This document shows positions 12,101 to 24,900 of a stretch of 64,000 nucleotides of DNA, one piece after another. Where the stretch lies: positions 140,908,036-140,972,035 of the forward strand of contig CM043699.1 in assembly GCA_023935145.1 (NCBI GenBank), given 5' to 3'. The stretch comes from Bretschneidera sinensis. Lineage: Eukaryota; Streptophyta; Magnoliopsida; Brassicales; Akaniaceae. Numbering within the stretch: the stretch's first letter is position 1; each line of letters starts with the position of its first letter. Below the pieces are notes generated by a model. The model did not search any database and had not been told where the DNA came from. It saw nothing but the letters and a program-made list of their open reading frames with translations. The position numbers and the translations under genes were made by a program.

Positions 12101-15100
12101 ATCAAGGATGGCATTTGATAGTTCAAGTTCGTTTGGTATTTCCTGTTTTCAAAGAAAATAAAAACAAACACAAGAAACATGTTTGGTGAAATATTTTTGT
12201 TTCCTAAATTTTGAAAATGCAAACAAAATTTTGGAAAAAGTAAAAAAAAAAACAAAACTCGTGTTTCCCAATGTTTTCGAAACACTTTCATTTCTCACTC
12301 TCTCGGTACTGATGATGTGGAAATAATTTAATAGCAATAATAAGTAAAATATACTCCATAAATAAAAATAAAATAAATAGATATAATAATAAAAAACTGA
12401 AATTATTTTATCTTCTGGTTTTCACGCGTTTTGAGAACAGAAAAACATAGACAAATTCAGAACATGCCTTTATATTTATAACCTGTCTTTCTTTATGATC
12501 CTGAATGATTTCCATGTTTCAGGTGCGTAAGTTTAGCAAACACTGTAGAAGTTGTGATAAATGTGTGGATGGTTTTGATCACCACTGCCGGGTATAATTT
12601 CGTGCTGTTCCTAGTGCTCTTTAAAGGCACACATCTTAAAGTATATTTCAACTTGTTTCGGAGTTTCTACCATCTTAAAATTCACTTTTTGGGAGCTAAT
12701 ATCATTATATTTATATGGCTGCAGTGGCTTAACAATTGTGTAGGGCACAAAAATTATGTCACTTTTATCTCTCTTATGGCTACGAGTCTTGCTTGGGTAT
12801 GTATGTAGTCTAATAATTGTTATTCGAAAAGAATGCTTTTCAATTACTTTTTTCTATAAGTAAGAATACTTTTCAATTACTAATGATGTGCTCTCTCTCT
12901 CTCTCTCATGGCTATCAGTCTTGCTTGGGTTTGTATGTAGTCTAATATTTTTTTATTCAAAAATAATACTTTTCAATTACTAATGATGTGCTCTCTCTCT
13001 TTCTCATGTCAGCTTCTTATTGAAGCTGGGGTGGGTATTGCAGTTCTAGTGCGTTGCTTTGTGAACAAGAGAAGCATGGAGACTGAAATTATTGATAGAC
13101 TTGGAAATGGCTTTTCTCGTGCTCCATTTGCAACAGTTGTGGTAAATTTTGTATAAGAAATTCCTTGGACTGAAGATGACATGTGATTCCTTTCATGTTG
13201 ATTTATCAGAACTCTCGTACTAATGTTGGATCTCATTTTCTGTAGGCCATATGTACTGCGGTTTCAATTCTGGCTTGTGTTCCTCTGGGTGAACTTTTCT
13301 TTTTCCACATGATACTGATTAGAAAGGTTAGTGGACGATAAACTTCATATTATTTTCACTTTCACGTGCTTTGATTGCATCCTTGAGAATGGATGAGGAG
13401 AAGGTCAAAGTTTGAAGTTCTGCAACTATATTTAGTCGTGGAATGCTATCTGTAAATTATGTACTCTTTTGGTGATTAAATGGAGCATAGAAGGAAGGCT
13501 AGGCAACTATCTCATATGGAAGAGGCACTGGGGGCAGCAATCTAAAGTTTTCATTTTCCTTTTTGATTTCTTATATGGACTTAGGGAATTACAACATATG
13601 AGTTTGTTGTGGCAATGAGAGCTATGAGTGAGGCACCTGCTGGAGCATCTGTCGATGACGAACTGCCAAATATACTATATTCTCCAACAGGGTCTACCAC
13701 AACTGGCTTGAGTGCTGGAAGCTCTCTGGGCCTGCAGTACAAGGGGGCATGGTGTACCCCGCCTAGAGTATTTGTGGATTATCAGGTATTATCTTTTAGT
13801 ATTACTCCATCCTTTTTACTGTATGATTGCACAAAACCTTCAGTGATCCAATAAAGAATCTCATTTAGGCTTCCAAAGTAAATCTCTGACATGAAATCTT
13901 TGGACGACCAAATGATTAATTACATTGATTATGAGCAAAGAGTTAGATTGTTGGACCTGTTGAATAGCTTTTGAGAATACACACAAAACTGTTGAAAGAA
14001 AGGTGCAGAATGAAGCCTTGTTCCTATTACATTTGGGTGGTGCATGATCCCTTTCAATATCTTGCTTCGATTAGGGATGCTTCTTAAAACACTTTTCTTT
14101 TTCCTTTTAAATTGTCCATGCTTTGTCTATGAGTTCCTTTTGCCATTCATTTGAAATGTTCTCTTGTTTTCTCGTTAGATCTTTCAAATATTTATGAGAT
14201 TCTCTCTCTACCCAGGGTCCTTGTTTCATTTGTTCATAGAAGTTTTCTGGTTTACTCCAGAATTCTAGATTAATTGCTTGTCATTTTAAGAAAAATCGTA
14301 GCCATATTGAGCTCGAAAAATCCTTCTTTCATCCACCTTTAGCTGAATGATACCCAGCTTGGCAGGAAGTGTCTTAATTGATATATTTTTCCTTTGCAAA
14401 GTCTCTGTCATGTCTTAATTGATGCATCTTTCTTTCTTCCATGTTCATTCTTCCCTCTAGGGATTTCTGTTTCAATTAAGCTATCATTATAGTGCCGCTC
14501 CAATGCATTTAATGCTGTCATGAAATTTCTTCAACTTGCTGTAAAATATATATATATATATATATATTATTTTTTCCCGCATTTGCACAAACAAGTCTTG
14601 AACATGTGAGGATCTAATTATTTCTGTCCAACAGATTTTTTCTTTTTCTTTTCTTTGTACATTTATTTTTTAGATAAAAGAAGAAAATTATTTAGAAGGA
14701 GAGAAGATTACATTAGAATAGACCTTTAATCTTTTTGTGTATCATTCAGAGAAATACTCCTGAAGACATCTGATGCTGAAGCCCAAAGAATGGAAAGGAA
14801 ACAACTCTCTCCCAAAGTAAATGCACGGAAATGAACTGATCTCAGAAAATTCTTCTATTTCTTGCATCCCAAAGCACCCACAGAATCACAAACCAGGCAC
14901 ATTGCCACAAAATCTTCCCTTCCTTACTCCTTCCAAATCCTCAAAACTTGATCTTCATAAATTCCTCTTTGTAATTTTGAGTCTCAGTTAATCGATTTTT
15001 CTAACATATTTCTGGTGTCTAATTCAATAAGGGTTTGCTTTTCATTGTCCTGCAAATGATGCCAATTGGCTCTATCCGTCTATTTAATTTAACTACAAAT

Positions 15101-16637
15101 TTTTACTCTGCCATACTTCAAATAATGCTTTGCATGTATCTAGTGAGAATGGAATATTCTCACAAATTTCCTCCATTATCCCAGCTGAAAATTCTTGGGT
15201 CTTCTCTTTTTAATTGAAAAAAGAAAAAAGACAAATCCCTTTGTCCTGATTAGGGTTAATTATTTGAGCTTACCCTAGTGGAAGGATTTGATCACAAGTC
15301 TTTAATATGATGCCAAGAAACTTGAAGCTAATTTATTTGGCCCTCTTATATCTATGTTTTTTTATAATTATGACGGACGATGGCAAGGGATCAAACCCAA
15401 GAGGCCAAGACATGCCGTCACAAGTGGGGAGGTGTGACTGGTTGGGCTAAAGCCCATGATCACCTCTTATATCTATGTTTTATACTTGAAAACAAGTTTG
15501 TAATCTGTTTGAAAGATGTCTCAAAACTAATCTTGAATATGGATGCATTAGGATGAAGTTGTACCTCACTTGGAGCCTGGAATGGTCCCATCAACTGTTG
15601 ATCCAGATGCAGCTGAAGTTGCAGAAAGAGGGCACAAGGGACCTAAAAGGCCTGTTCGTATTAATCCGTGGAAGCTTGCAAAATTAGATTCTGATGAAGC
15701 CATGAGAGCAGCTGCCAAAGCCAGAGCCACCTCCTCTGTTCTACGGCCTGTTGATAATCGTCCGTTACCAGATCCTGAATTTAGCTCCAGCAGTAACATG
15801 AGTGTCAGAAGTAGTGTAAGTGCAGATACAGGGGCAAATAAAGAGATCAAGAATGAACTGAGATTGTCACCTGTGAGAAACTCTTTCGCTCCTAGTCAAG
15901 GTAGCCGGGATGAGCTTGAAATGGGAACTCAAAGTGTGAGTAGCTTCAGCAGTCCTAGCCACATTCATGAGTCAGTCACACTTAGTCCTCTACCGCAACC
16001 TCATGCTTTGGGCCGTTTTAGTGCAGCTACCTCTGTTCCTGGAATTCCTGATCGTCCGGTAACTTCTAGGGCAGTCTTTTCTAGTGTGAGTAACCCAATA
16101 ACCCATACTTCATCAGGATTTCATGAAAAGATGGTGCAAAAAGAAAGCATTGCTGATCCATTGCTTATCTCAGCTCCTGCGGCTTCTCTTCTCAGAGATG
16201 TCAAAAGGACATCTGTTATTTGGGACCAAGAAGCTGGGAGGTATATATCAGTTCCAGTATCAGCATCAGAAGCTCGGAACAGATCATACATGCAGATGAG
16301 TTTGCCAAATTCTGGTGGACAAATGAGTAGTCAAAATAAAAGGCCGGCTATTCCACAACAGTCTTCTTCTTCAGCAGCAAAGGCTCCGGTGCAGCAAGCA
16401 GAAAAACTAATGTACACAGGAGACTCTATTTTCTTTGGTGGGCCTCTTTTGAAAGTCCCAGTGAGGGATGATTTGAAAAATGAAATGGGTTCAGGTTCAA
16501 GAGAGGGCCAAGAAAGGTTGGCAGTGAACCTGCCACAGGAGTCGAGATTCAAAAGGGATTCAGCCTCAAACCAGCTTCCTGTGTTTGTCCCAGGGGTTTT
16601 CGAGCACAATTCTCAAGCTGGGTCTGGCTTGAGGTAG
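6198..16637 (+). CDS. DHHC-type protein S-acyltransferase (palmitoyltransferase)
   Basis: Nine exons, all with GT-AG introns and consistent frame: 6198-6242, 8271-8384, 9138-9533, 12523-12591, 12725-12796, 13013-13141, 13246-13326, 13585-13785, 15552-16637. Together they encode 730 aa. The start is the ATG of [10 protein letters not shown], the conserved N-terminus of the plant PAT19-22 group. The order is two N-terminal membrane segments (about 16-37 and 48-68), a low-complexity serine-rich loop, then a cysteine-rich domain C-X2-C...HC-X2-C with the catalytic DHHC at residues 204-207. A conserved [11 protein letters not shown] follows, then two further membrane segments (about 220-245 and 270-300) and a long Ser/Pro-rich cytosolic tail (about 370-730). 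The family transfers palmitate to cysteines of target proteins through an acyl-DHHC intermediate at plasma or endomembranes. Length agrees with Arabidopsis At3g22180/At4g15080 (about 700 aa, from memory). No disruption is seen. Introns 1, 3 and 8 are swollen by transposon debris. Confidence 0.95.
6880..7515 (+). mobile_element. LINE 3' fragment in intron 1 (reverse transcriptase zinc-binding region)
   Basis: A degenerate + strand frame from about 6890 to 7301 matches the zf-RVT end of plant non-LTR retrotransposons. It has a frameshifted FF-WE-SWD-IL-NNLQRGGK stretch, then [15 protein letters not shown] and [12 protein letters not shown], and ends in ERNRRAFDG. The A-rich end near 7495-7515, TGCCTATCAAAAAATAAAA, looks like a LINE tail. 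It is truncated at its 5' side, has frameshifts, and lies within the first intron of the S-acyltransferase gene in sense orientation. Confidence 0.75.
9928..10529 (+). mobile_element. Stowaway/mariner-like element, left copy, in intron 3
   Basis: Left end CTCCCTCTATCTTGG and right end (reverse-complemented) CTCTCTTCGTCCCAC are related to the plant Stowaway terminus CTCCCTCCGTCCCA. TA precedes the left end (9926-9927). The internal sequence matches, in inverted orientation, the element at 11036-11741 over most of its length. For example, the AATGAATATGTGGG/CATTCATTAAACTATTCTA segments correspond. No transposase is encoded. Confidence 0.75.
10735..12115 (+). mobile_element. LINE fragment in intron 3, split by the right Stowaway-like copy
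   Basis: The first part, 10735-11035, reads [33 protein letters not shown], the zf-RVT region of plant LINEs. The continuation, [29 protein letters not shown], resumes at about 11744 after a 706-bp element and runs to about 12115. It includes stop codons. It is the same LINE family as the piece at 6880-7515. Same orientation as the host gene and entirely intronic. Confidence 0.75.
11036..11741 (-). mobile_element. Stowaway/mariner-like element, right inverted copy, inserted in a LINE
   Basis: The inward end is CTCCCTTTGTCCCAC (11036) and the outward end, reverse-complemented, is CTCCCTCTATCCCAG, with TA at 11742-11743. It is an inverted relative of 9928-10529, so the two could pair as a large stem in the intron-3 RNA. 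It breaks the LINE frame between APKT and FFAWEASW, so it arrived after the LINE. No transposase ORF. Confidence 0.75.
12120..12445. mobile_element. MITE-like sequence with TTTGGTATTTCCTGTTTTC end
   Basis: The segment starts CGTTTGGTATTTCCTGTTTTC and ends near TTCACGCGTTTTGAGAACAGAAAA, which is roughly inverted. Sequences of similar wording occur at about 28960-29120 and 48240-48510. It looks like a small non-autonomous hAT-type element, but target duplications could not be fixed. The chance minus-strand ORFs here are not genes. Confidence 0.4.
12776..13009 (+). repeat. tandem duplication spanning the 3' end of exon 5 and its splice donor
   Basis: The exon-5 end ATGGCTACGAGTCTTGCTTGG|gtatgtatgtag (12776 onward) is repeated 132 bp downstream as ATGGCTATCAGTCTTGCTTGG|gtttgtatgtag (12908 onward), followed in both copies by CTTTTCAATTACTAATGATGTG and a CT microsatellite. 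Copy 2 therefore carries a decoy donor (GTTTGT) inside intron 5. The first donor, GTATGT, keeps the protein frame. Confidence 0.8.
14546..14567. repeat. (AT)n microsatellite in intron 8
   Basis: A pure run of alternating A and T of about 20 bases lies in intron 8 of the S-acyltransferase gene. Confidence 0.9.
14690..14960 (-). mobile_element. LINE fragment in intron 8, antisense
   Basis: On the minus strand a decayed frame reads [18 protein letters not shown] and continues with a WERV..F segment, matching the stretch downstream of zf-RVT in plant LINEs (typical form W-LWLERN-R-F). It contains stop codons and is short. Confidence 0.55.
15360..15475 (-). repeat. tRNA-derived SINE-like fragment
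   Basis: On the minus strand the segment contains a good polymerase III B-box-like motif, GGGTTTGATCCC, about 40 bases downstream of TTTAGCCCAACCAGTC, which could be a degenerate A box. I infer a SINE remnant. No poly(A) tail or target duplication was fixed. Confidence 0.4.
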
Positions 16638-17140
16638 ATTTATAGGGGCTTGATCTTCTAATGAAGTGTATGTTCTTGGAATCATCAGGGTTGATAAACG
16701 GAAGGCCATGAAGTTGAAGAAACCTCTGATAGGAGCTGCTCAATTCCTGGAACCTTGCTATTTTATTAACTCTTGGAAACAAGATCGTTGTGCAAGGTTC
16801 GAGCGGTTTCTTCCTTCTCAAATGAATTTTATGAGACATGCCGGCTGTAGGTCAAATTTGTAAATGAGGTAATCTTAAAGATCTTAATCTCTCCATCTTC
16901 TTCTCTATTGCGGCGAGAAGTGACCTTGTAGAACTGAGCATCATTGATGGATTTTTTAGGGTTCATCATCCAAGCTTTTATTCCACTGTTTTATGATATC
17001 TTGACTGGACTCTTCCTTAGAGACAAATTCTTCTGCAGATTAATATCGTTTAATTTTCCTACTACATGATAATAGCAGTAACAACTTTGTTCCTATTTTT
17101 GGTTGCCTTCTTAATAAAATGTGAACTTGTGAGAAAGAGA
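16638..17140 (+). terminator. 3' untranslated region and poly(A) signal of the S-acyltransferase gene
   Basis: After the TAG at 16635-16637 there is no further coding sequence. An AATAAA lies at 17113-17118, about 480 bases past the stop, and is the likely polyadenylation signal. A 65-codon ORF at 16666-16863 lies inside this UTR and matches nothing known to me. Confidence 0.5.
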
Positions 17141-18770
17141 GAAGTTTACAACTTGATTTGGAATATTTAGGTTTTATCAAGGCGCCTTGTCCTTTCGAAC
17201 TAATATCAAGAAATTTCAATGAAATTCTGGATTTTCAATGTGAAGTATCTTCAAAAAATTCGTAAGAACTTGATGAAAGCGATTTAAACTAATGAACAAA
17301 TAAATAAATTAAAATGAAAAGAAACTATCAAAATGCCTAAATAACTACTGGAAGTTACCAATTTTTACTTGTGCTTGTCCGCTCACTCTGTTTTTCCCCC
17401 CTACCGATTTAAGATTTGCAGTAGTTCTATTTGAGGGCATTATTGATTACTTTGAAATCATGAAATAAAGGAAGAAAAAGATGTTCTTACAGCTATACTT
17501 TTGTGATGTGAACTTCTAATTGACAATATAAATTGATGGGTATGATTCCTTTTGTGTGGCTTAAGTGCTCGCATTACAGATTTACAGTACCAACTACCAA
17601 TATCTTCATGTCTCGTACGAGAAATAAAAATGTCAAATGTGGGACATATCCCTCCTCTAGCTGCGCACAACTATTGGCCTCCCGATGGATATGGTCAATG
17701 GTATCGCTGGCCACGATTCATAAGCTCTTTACAAGCTGAAACAAGCCCGATATTAGGATCTATTAGAAGAAACTCTCATAATCTAGTTGTTCAATGTTTT
17801 TTGTGAGAGTTAAAAAGTTTATTATTAATTATAAAAAATTTAAGTTGTAATTATTTTTAAATTTTTTTTAAAAATTTAAATATCAAAATTACTATTTAAT
17901 TTTTTTTTAATTATTAATAAATTTTTTTAATTTTGTGATAATTTCTATGAAACCGAGTTCATAATATCATCACTATTTTTTATAACGCAAATATTCTTTT
18001 TTCAAACACTATAATATGATTGTGTGGTTGATTTTACATAAAATTAAATATTTGGAGGTATTTTGATAGTAAATAATTACGAAGTAATCCTTAACTTGTG
18101 TTTAAGATGTTTTATCCATAAAACTATCCATTGCAATTCATGTTAAAAGTAAATAATTTACACATAATATTAATATTTTTTCTATCTCATAATTTTTGTT
18201 ATATTTACTATTTAATTAATTAAATGAATAATTTTTTTATTGTTAAATCATTAATTTTTTTTCATATATATAAATAGAGTTTAAAATTTACCAAAAATAT
18301 ATTTTTATTATTTTTAAAATAATGTATATATATAATAATTAAAATTAAACTTAAATAAAAAAATAATAAATGATCAAAATTTATTATTTTTTCAAAACTT
18401 AAATCGGACAGCTGTGTTGGTGAATCCGACTAGTTCGAGCGGTCAATGCACAGTAAATTTACCAAAATGACCTTTTATAAGTTTTCAAATTTTCATGAAC
18501 TACCAAAATCTGTCCATTAAACGGTCCTTATCCGAATACTCCGTACTAAGGAATTTTGACAATAGAGGGTCCTTTAATTAATGGATTAATTGTGTCATTT
18601 AACAGCATTAGTGGTCCTTTAATTACCAATAATTAATGGTATTTTATTCCTTGAAGGAAAGTAATGATACAATAGATGATTGTGATGATTCATGATTCAA
18701 CCGCAGATACCAAGTTTGCGATTGGTAAATTAGGAAATAAATGGGGCTAATATGGTAAAAGTATTACCAA
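17140..18770. other. intergenic region
   Basis: AT-rich, especially 17810-18400. Short ORFs at 17458-17806 include a tryptophan-rich frame (GHIPPLAAHNYWPPDGYGQW) that I do not recognise. No exon structure could be built around it. The last few hundred bases are the upstream region of the GABA transaminase gene. Confidence 0.5.
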
Positions 18771-18906
18771 CAGGTTGGCCCCTCCGTTTTATAGTTTTGT
18801 CCTTCTACATATCAAAGGCTTACATCATCATTACTTAGAGGCGTTTCTCTCACACGTCTCTCTCTTTCTCTGTCCGCTACTTTGTTCTTGCAGGTGGCAA
18901 GCAAAA
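18771..18906 (+). promoter_or_regulatory. 5' leader of the GABA transaminase gene
   Basis: TTTTATAGTTTTG near 18787 is a candidate TATA element, followed by a CT-rich leader (TCTCTCTTTCTCTGTCC) up to the ATG at 18907. It is positioned correctly for a short plant 5' UTR, but the transcription start is inferred only. Confidence 0.4.
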
Positions 18907-21900
18907 ATGGTGATCAATAACCTCCTTCGATCCACTCTCAAGAAGCAGGTCTCAACCCATTTTCTGTTTCTTATTATATCGACCTATTTGCTATCTGTTC
19001 CCAAAATTTTGCGTGTATGTGGATCAGTTGATGCGTGCTTAATAATTTCTTAAATCTTTTTTTTTTATTCCGATCGCTTCGTTTGAATTCTTCTACTTGA
19101 AAACCTTGTTTTGCTTCCAAGAAAGTAGTGGAAAAGCAAAAATAAATCCAATCAATCAGTTGGATTCCCTCCTGATTTTCATGCCTTATTTTGCATGCCT
19201 GAGAAGTGGGAACTTTGTATGCCTTATTTTACTATCTTCTATTATCTTTCTTTCGTATCTATCAAGGGAAAAATGACTGCTCTTTTTCGTTCCGATATGT
19301 TCCTATTTTTTTTTTCATTGGATTCCATGTAATTTTTCTGTGTGTAACGTCAAAGCTTCTGTTTGGGCTCTGAGAAAAATGTTGTGGCAAAAGATCAAAT
19401 TCCATATTGACTTTTTTTATTCAGATTATGCATGCATGCCTTTTCTGCCCAACAGTACTGTTCACAAACTGAAACTCTGTCACCGTGATATTCGGATTGG
19501 TTCACCAGTTGATTATTGATTTTCATTGATGTCTTGCTCTTCTGAATTTACTAAAATTTTAACTGGGTTCACGTTGTTTTGCTGTTTTCAGTTCGTGGGA
19601 ATTCCCAAGAAAAAGTCAAAATTTTGATTCTTAATATTGTTGGAAGCCAAGAAACGATTAAACTGGTCCTAATATACCTGTTTGGCTTAGCTGAACTGAG
19701 ATTTTACTTTTGATTCGTCCAATGAAAAACATGAGTCAGGATTTCATTTTCTTATGAACCATGCATTTTCTCTGCAACCAATCGGAGAATAACTGGTTGT
19801 TGGATTCTGCAGGTAAAATAATATATTATCTTGGAACATAGTGAAATCTTGTCTGTAGCTATTGTTTGGGTAACTTTGAACAATATTTTTGCGGACCCAT
19901 TTCTTATTTGTGTGGTCATTATAGCTGAATAAATATCATTGTCTCGACCACTTAGAAATTAAGGAATGAAGGATTTTTAATCTGTTCATGGTACTACTTT
20001 TACTACCATGTAATGTGTCCACAAGAAGACCCAGAAAATCAATAGAATTTTTATCAAACTATCCAATATTTCCTTGAATTTATGATATAATCTTTATGTT
20101 GTGTTTCTTCTAGGTCTGGTTCTGACTTTGCATTATTATTAGATTACTCAGTGGGCACAGTGGGTGACCGTTATGGTCAGTGTCACTGGATGCATTACTC
20201 ACTTAGTGCTTGAGGGGATTGCATTTTAATGTTCCCAGTATGAATGTTTGTCCTATATGTTTCTCCAGTTACATCTTTGAAAGTTGGCTTTCTGTAAGTT
20301 TTTTGTTAGTTATTGTAGAAGATATAAACTATGCATAGAGAATTTGGTGTCTGATTCATCAGTAGTTTATGGGTGTATTTGGGAAATCAATTCCTCAGGG
20401 AAAGAAAACAGGAAAAAAAGTTATATGTTTGAAGTTCTCGAGAGCAACGCAGATCATGGTAAATAAATTGTCCTTCAAGCTTGACAAGTTAAAGAATTTG
20501 ATGGTAAAACTTATTGAGAGGAGCCCATTAGATTATGAGACTCGATACCATAATTAATGAGTTTGGATTGATTTAGGGATACTTAATTCTCCCCCTACTG
20601 TGAATGAAGATATCTGGATATTGAAAATGTTGTGCTTATCCTGATAAATGAAGGTTAATGGAGCAATCCATCTTTCATCTTTCATAGGCTGCCTAAACAC
20701 AACTCGAATGTCTTGTTTAGTTGCTAGGTTTCATTGCTGCCAACCTGTGATTTTTCTGCACTAATATTTCTTTGTTTTATTTTTTATTTTTGTGACAGCT
20801 TGGTTCACGTACAAATTATCTTGCTGCTTCCAGAAGTTTGCAGGGGCATCAGAAAAAGGCTTCCTCATTGACCAGATTGTATGGTTCAGAGTCATCTTTG
20901 CAAAAGGAAAACTCAACTGGTGACTTGAAGGATGATAAAGGGTAAGTCATATCTAAATATTTCCATTTTAGTTACATTACATCTACATTCCATGTCAGTC
21001 TATATTTTATTTCATAATAAATGTGTACATATGTCTGGATGTGTCTAATATGTTTGTGTAAAAGCTTAAATTTTAACATTTGCATGCATAATAATTCAAT
21101 ATCATACATGCTAAGTTACTATTATTTACTTGTAAAAGAATGTTTAGTTACTTGTATTTTAATTTATCTCAGGTTTAGGGGGCATGATATGCTGGCACCT
21201 TTTACAGCTGGGTGGCAAACTAATGATTTGCACCCTCTGATTGTAGAGAGGTCTGAGGTATGTACCTTAGTTAATATTTTCTTCAATTTGCAATGTCTCT
21301 AGTGAAATGAACCTATTTTAGGTTATGGTACGTGAACTTTTTCATTTTTAAAGCTTATTTATATAACTAATTGTGTTCTTGTTAATGATCTAGGGTATCT
21401 ATGTTTATGACACCAATGGGAAGAAGTATCTTGATTCTCTTGCTGGTCTATGGTGCACAGCCTTAGGTATTCAAGATATATCCTGCAAATTTATACGCAC
21501 CTATCCCCTGGGAACAATCCCTCGTCTTTCTCGCTATATTACTGTATTATCCTATTGCTACTTTTTTTTTTTCCTGTTTTCTTTATTTTTCTCATTTTCA
21601 TGTGACATTTTTTGGTATAATGGTACTGGTTAAATTTGTTTGTCAGAGGGCTCCATAAATATATTTGTACATTTTATATACACGTCTGGGTAGATTGTTG
21701 ACATGAACTGTTATTTTTCCAGATATACCTTTTTTTGTATGATGAAAAGAATCTATGGTGCTAATGGATTATTGATGTGGAAATTACTATAAGACAGTAA
21801 ACAAGAAAATACTTAAGAACACAGTAGACAAGGAAATAGCTGGTGGTGAAATTTAACTTTGCAAGTTCTCTCAGGAGATAGCAAAAAGGAAATTCGTTGT

Positions 21901-24900
21901 TTCCACTTTCCACAATGCCCTTGATCTATGCTCTTTCTGCTTCTTCCTCTAATTATTCAATTATTCTACTCACAAAAATGTTCCAGATATTGTTAGCTTT
22001 CATGGTTCTCATTAGTAAATGTATTGTTTTCTTTTTGTTTGTATGCTATTTTGATGTTTCTAGATGTATAGTGTGATTGCAAAGGACTCTGATTTAAATA
22101 GCTGAGCAACATCACATTGACGCAGGAGGTCTAGAAATAAAATCTTGGGAAATGAATGAGACTGAGGGAATTGACATTATAATTGTGTTTTCTATCCTCC
22201 CGACTTTGATGGTATTTCATACGGGTTCTTGGGAGTAATTAGGAGCGCATTTGCGGTGGTAAAATATTAGCACAAGCAAATTCTAACAATGGGTGGAGCG
22301 TGCATGGATGCATGAGGTATGGGAGCGGAGAGCTCAAGTGAAACTACCTAGGAGAGAGGAGAATATTAAAATTATGGGGTATGAAGTTATGTCATTGCAA
22401 AAAGGCACAACATTTTTGGAAAAGATCACAGTGTGCTCCCTGTTCACTCGGCCAGTGCCGGCACAAATTTCCAATAAAGAAAGAGAGAAATAACTTCATA
22501 GTTGACTACAAATCATATTTGTTGTTTTCTCTGTGGACTATTTTATTGCAAGGATGCTTTAAGCTATTGAAATACCCTAGCTTTACAGAAACTGTTCGTT
22601 TATCTCCATGTTGTAGCAGCTTAATTATTGGATGTTGCAACTATTGAGCTTTGTTTTGATGGCCTAGGATATGTGTTAGATGATTCCTAGACTCTTGTAC
22701 ACTCTAGCAACATATATATCTATGTCCAAGCATGCATTTGTAAGTGAAAGAATTTTGATTTAATTACTTATGAAGCTGAATTTTTGCAGGGGGAAATGAA
22801 CCTCGACTTGTGGCTGCTGCTACTACACAATTGAATAAGTTGCCATTTTACCACTCCTTTTGGAATCGTACTACTAAACCTTCCTTGGTATATATACATT
22901 TTCATTATTTCCACATTGCTGTCTGGGATTTGTTTTCATTGTCAGTGTTCCTTGTCTTATCAATATTTAATCTATAAGACTAAATTTTGCAGTGTGTATA
23001 AATATCTTGCCCATCTTTTACCACTACTACTGCTTTCTTAGCACAATATACTTGATATTCTCAAAGTTCTCTCTTCTGGTTTACTTTTTTATTTGTTATT
23101 ATTATTATTTCCTATCTTACAGGATCTTGCAAAGGAACTTCTAGAAACTTTCACTGCAAGAAAAATGGCAAAAGTCTTCTTTACAAATAGTGGATCAGAA
23201 GCCAATGATTCCCAGGTTTTGTTATTATTTACAAGAACTTGATCTCTCTCACTCTTTCTCTCTGTGTGTGTATCTTCAATAGTTCTTCTTTATCATAACA
23301 AGGTATAGAAAGACCTGTGTCACGGATCTCTTTAGATGATATTAATGACACTAAATTTGAATCAACCTCCTTGAGATTAACGATTTTGATAAGAGTAAAA
23401 GAGCAAACTGAGGGGGTTCATTAGCTATCTACCTTTTTTTGTCTTGTCATGTTGTTTGACCATGAAATTTTACTTATTCAAATATAAATAGAAGTTTTAG
23501 GTATCATAGAAATATTTATGTTCTATAACTCACCAGCTGCCCAAACACCAAGATATGATTATCTAAAATCAGTTGAAGATATATATTTTGTGAAATCTGG
23601 TTTTCATGCTCTGTTCTAAAGTTTACTGTTACGATGATTGAATTTAATTATGTTGACGATGATGTTTTAATCGTTTTATCTGCAATGTAGGTGAAGCTGG
23701 TTTGGTATTATTACAACGCACTTGGAAAACCAGATAAGAAAAAATTCATAGCTCGAGCTAAATCGTATGTCCAACGACTAATTTGTTGTTGTTTTTCTGT
23801 ATCATCTCTTGCATTATTTTGCAGTGCTTATTATGTTGTCTTTGTGCTTTGACAGGTACCATGGTTCTACATTAATATCCGCTAGCCTTTCTGGGTAAAA
23901 GTACATTTGACTTCATCAATAAATATGCTACTTAAACGTATGAAAAGCTTGTCTTTTAACAAGTTAAATTGTCTTTGCAGTCTTCCTGCTTTACACCAAA
24001 AATTTGATTTGCCAGCTCCATTTGTATTGCACACTGATTGCCCTCATTATTGGCGCTATCATCTTCCAGGTTTCCATTTCACCTGTCTTATCCTTGAAAT
24101 TTTTTTTGTATAAATTATTATTTTATTTAAATTAAAGGATAGTTATGTTATTGCATGTTTCAGGTGAGACGGAAGAGGAATTCTCAACCAGATTAGCAAA
24201 TAATTTGGAGAATCTTATCCTGAAAGAGGGACCAGAGACAGTAATTTATACTAACATTCTCGAACTTGAACTTGGAAATCATTTTACAACTAAAAGGATT
24301 GTTTGTCACTAACCTAGTTATATGGTTGTTCCTTTCAGATTGCTGCTTTTATTGCTGAGCCTGTCATGGGGGCAGGAGGTGTGATACCTCCTCCTGCAAC
24401 CTATTTTGAGAAGGTGAGATTTTAGTAACTCAGTATTGTGATAGGCTTGAAATATGCACAACCTTTTGCTTTTGAAGCTGGAAAGGAACCAACTACATGT
24501 GTTTTGCACAAATACACATACAAGGTACACTAGTATCATACAAAATGCATGTACTGCATGTACATGCATAGTACGGTGCATTCTCATGCACACATAGCTG
24601 ACTGCATTTGCCAATGTTTTACCTAGTTTTGTAGACTTCAACTAAGAAAGAATACCTGATATGATTCGTGGATCTGGAACACACTGTGTAATTGAATTAT
24701 TGGTGGTGTGCTACTTAGCAATTCATTTGCTTAGGTCTAAGATGTTCATTCAAAACCTCATGATAATGTGTTTGACTTCAGTGTGCGGATAATGTGCCAT
24801 TCCATATCAGCAGGGAGAAAGGCTATGACCATGCATTACATGGATCAATATTAATGCTGATAACTACATTCATCTTAAGGGATAAAATGGTTTTTATAAG

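Noticed and set aside
17458..17806. Overlapping ORFs including a Trp/Pro-rich frame at 17552-17806
   Set aside because: I recognise no family, the frames overlap on both strands, and no convincing splice sites or start context were found. They could be a decayed gene or organelle-derived fragment, but I cannot support either.
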